NCBI GenBank assembly: GCA_937880065.1
Contig: CALFMA010000268.1
Coordinates: 1-5,787 of the forward strand
Origin: an uncultured Ruminococcus sp.
Lineage (GTDB): Bacteria > Bacillota_A > Clostridia > Oscillospirales > Ruminococcaceae
Length of the DNA stretch: 5,787 nt
Direction: 5' to 3'
Position 1 is the first letter of the stretch; each line of letters starts with the position of its first letter. Of this stretch, positions 5,255-5,787 are shown in pieces. The notes under the pieces are model-generated. The model saw only the letters and a list, made by a program, of their open reading frames with translations, searched no databases and was not told where the DNA came from. Both the position numbers and the translations under genes were made by a program.

Positions 5255-5787
5255 TTACTTAGAAATAAGAGCAAGTGTATCTCTTGCAATGAGAAGCTCC
5301 TCATTTGTAGGAACAACCCATACATCTACCTTAGAATCAGCAGCTGAAATCTTAGCAAGCTTACCTCTTAAACCGTCGTTAACAGCCTTGTCAAGCTTAA
5401 TGCCGAAGAATTCCATATTTTCGCAAACTTCCTCACGAACATCAAATGCGTTCTCACCGATACCGCCTGTAAAGAGAACAGCGTCAAGACCGTTCATAGC
5501 AGCAGCATAAGAACCGATGTACTTCTTGATTTCGTAAACGAGCATATCAGAAACAAGCTGAGCTCTCTTGTTACCGCTTTCAGCAGCAGCTGTGATATCT
5601 CTGTTATCAGAACCAACGCCTGAAACTCCGAGGAAACCTGACTTTTTGTTCATGTAGTCGCTCATTTCAGCAGGTGTGAAACCGTGCTTGTCAGCTACGA
5701 AAGTAACAGCAGAGGGGTCAACAGAACCTGAACGAGTACCCATAACAACACCGTCAAGGGGAGTGAAGCCCATAGAAGTATCAACGG
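5255..5787 (-). CDS. ackA: Acetate kinase, C-terminal part (N-terminus beyond window edge)
   Basis: The frame runs from the right edge to TAA at 5257-5255, giving 176 visible residues of a family usually near 400. Acetate kinase makes ATP and acetate from acetyl phosphate and ADP in the cytoplasm, the last step of the Pta-AckA route and a main energy-yielding step in fermenters. Visible motifs are VDTSMGFTPLDG at the start of the fragment, MGTRSGSVDP with the conserved active-site Arg, the nucleotide-site motif FTGGIGENA, and the C-terminal PTNEELLIARD with the conserved acidic residue. The internal ATG at 5773 is not the start, since VDTS immediately before it also belongs to the family. The gene is convergent with the membrane protein and ends at a shared hairpin. 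Regular use of GTT, GCT and AAG-type codons suggests high expression. Identification is secure. Confidence 0.97.
   Translation of the reverse strand, partial: VDTSMGFTPLDGVVMGTRSGSVDPSAVTFVADKHGFTPAEMSDYMNKKSGFLGVSGVGSDNRDITAAAESGNKRAQLVSDMLVYEIKKYIGSYAAAMNGLDAVLFTGGIGENAFDVREEVCENMEFFGIKLDKAVNDGLRGKLAKISAADSKVDVWVVPTNEELLIARDTLALISK

Noticed and set aside
1..5787. CRISPR array, transposon ends or toxin-antitoxin pair
   Set aside because: I saw no regularly spaced repeats, no transposase, and no small paired genes with ribosome sites anywhere in the window.

Overview
The window looks like two unrelated pieces of bacterial DNA joined near base 1280. The left piece (1 to about 1280) has Bacteroidota character. 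It holds the N-terminal 347 codons of a CapD/WbpM/PglF-type polysaccharide biosynthesis protein, read leftwards off the window edge, with an AT-rich leader and no Shine-Dalgarno sequence before its ATG. The right piece (about 1280 to 5787) has Clostridia character, probably a Ruminococcus-like gut or rumen Bacillota. It shows an AAGGAGG ribosome site, a consensus sigma-A promoter, U-tailed hairpin terminators, tRNA genes with encoded CCA, an ECF sigma/membrane protein pair and acetate kinase. No alignment was run, so both assignments are inferences from motifs and signals.

Layout. 1-1042 (-): sugar-nucleotide dehydratase/epimerase, cut by the window edge. 1043-1282: its leader, with a dyad and the probable join. 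1283-1957 (+): tyrosine recombinase with a complete catalytic domain but no N-terminal DNA-binding domains; its 5' end coincides with the join. 2012-2098 (-): intact tRNA-Leu(CAA), followed by a strong terminator at 1971-2007. 2099-2323: spacer with three copies of TGGTAGA, resembling integrase arm sites. 2324-2364 (-): the 5' half of a second tRNA-Leu(CAA), broken just after the anticodon loop, with a perfect TTGACA-17-TATAAT promoter upstream. 2545-3054 and 3057-5192 (+): ECF sigma factor and a two-base-spaced single-pass membrane protein of 711 residues, its likely anti-sigma factor. 5211-5236: shared terminator hairpin. 5255-5787 (-): C-terminal part of acetate kinase.

How the parts work together. 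The integrase, the 12-base sequence shared by both tRNAs over the anticodon loop, and the arm-like repeats look like one end of an integrative element that entered a tRNA-Leu gene. The host copy was left split, and an intact tRNA with the same anticodon lies just inside the element. The sigma/anti-sigma pair is a probable cell-surface signalling module whose large ectodomain I cannot assign to a known family. Acetate kinase is a housekeeping gene convergent with that operon.

The two points most worth checking are whether the join at about 1280 is an assembly chimera, and whether the split tRNA plus a replacement tRNA is a real and recurring arrangement.
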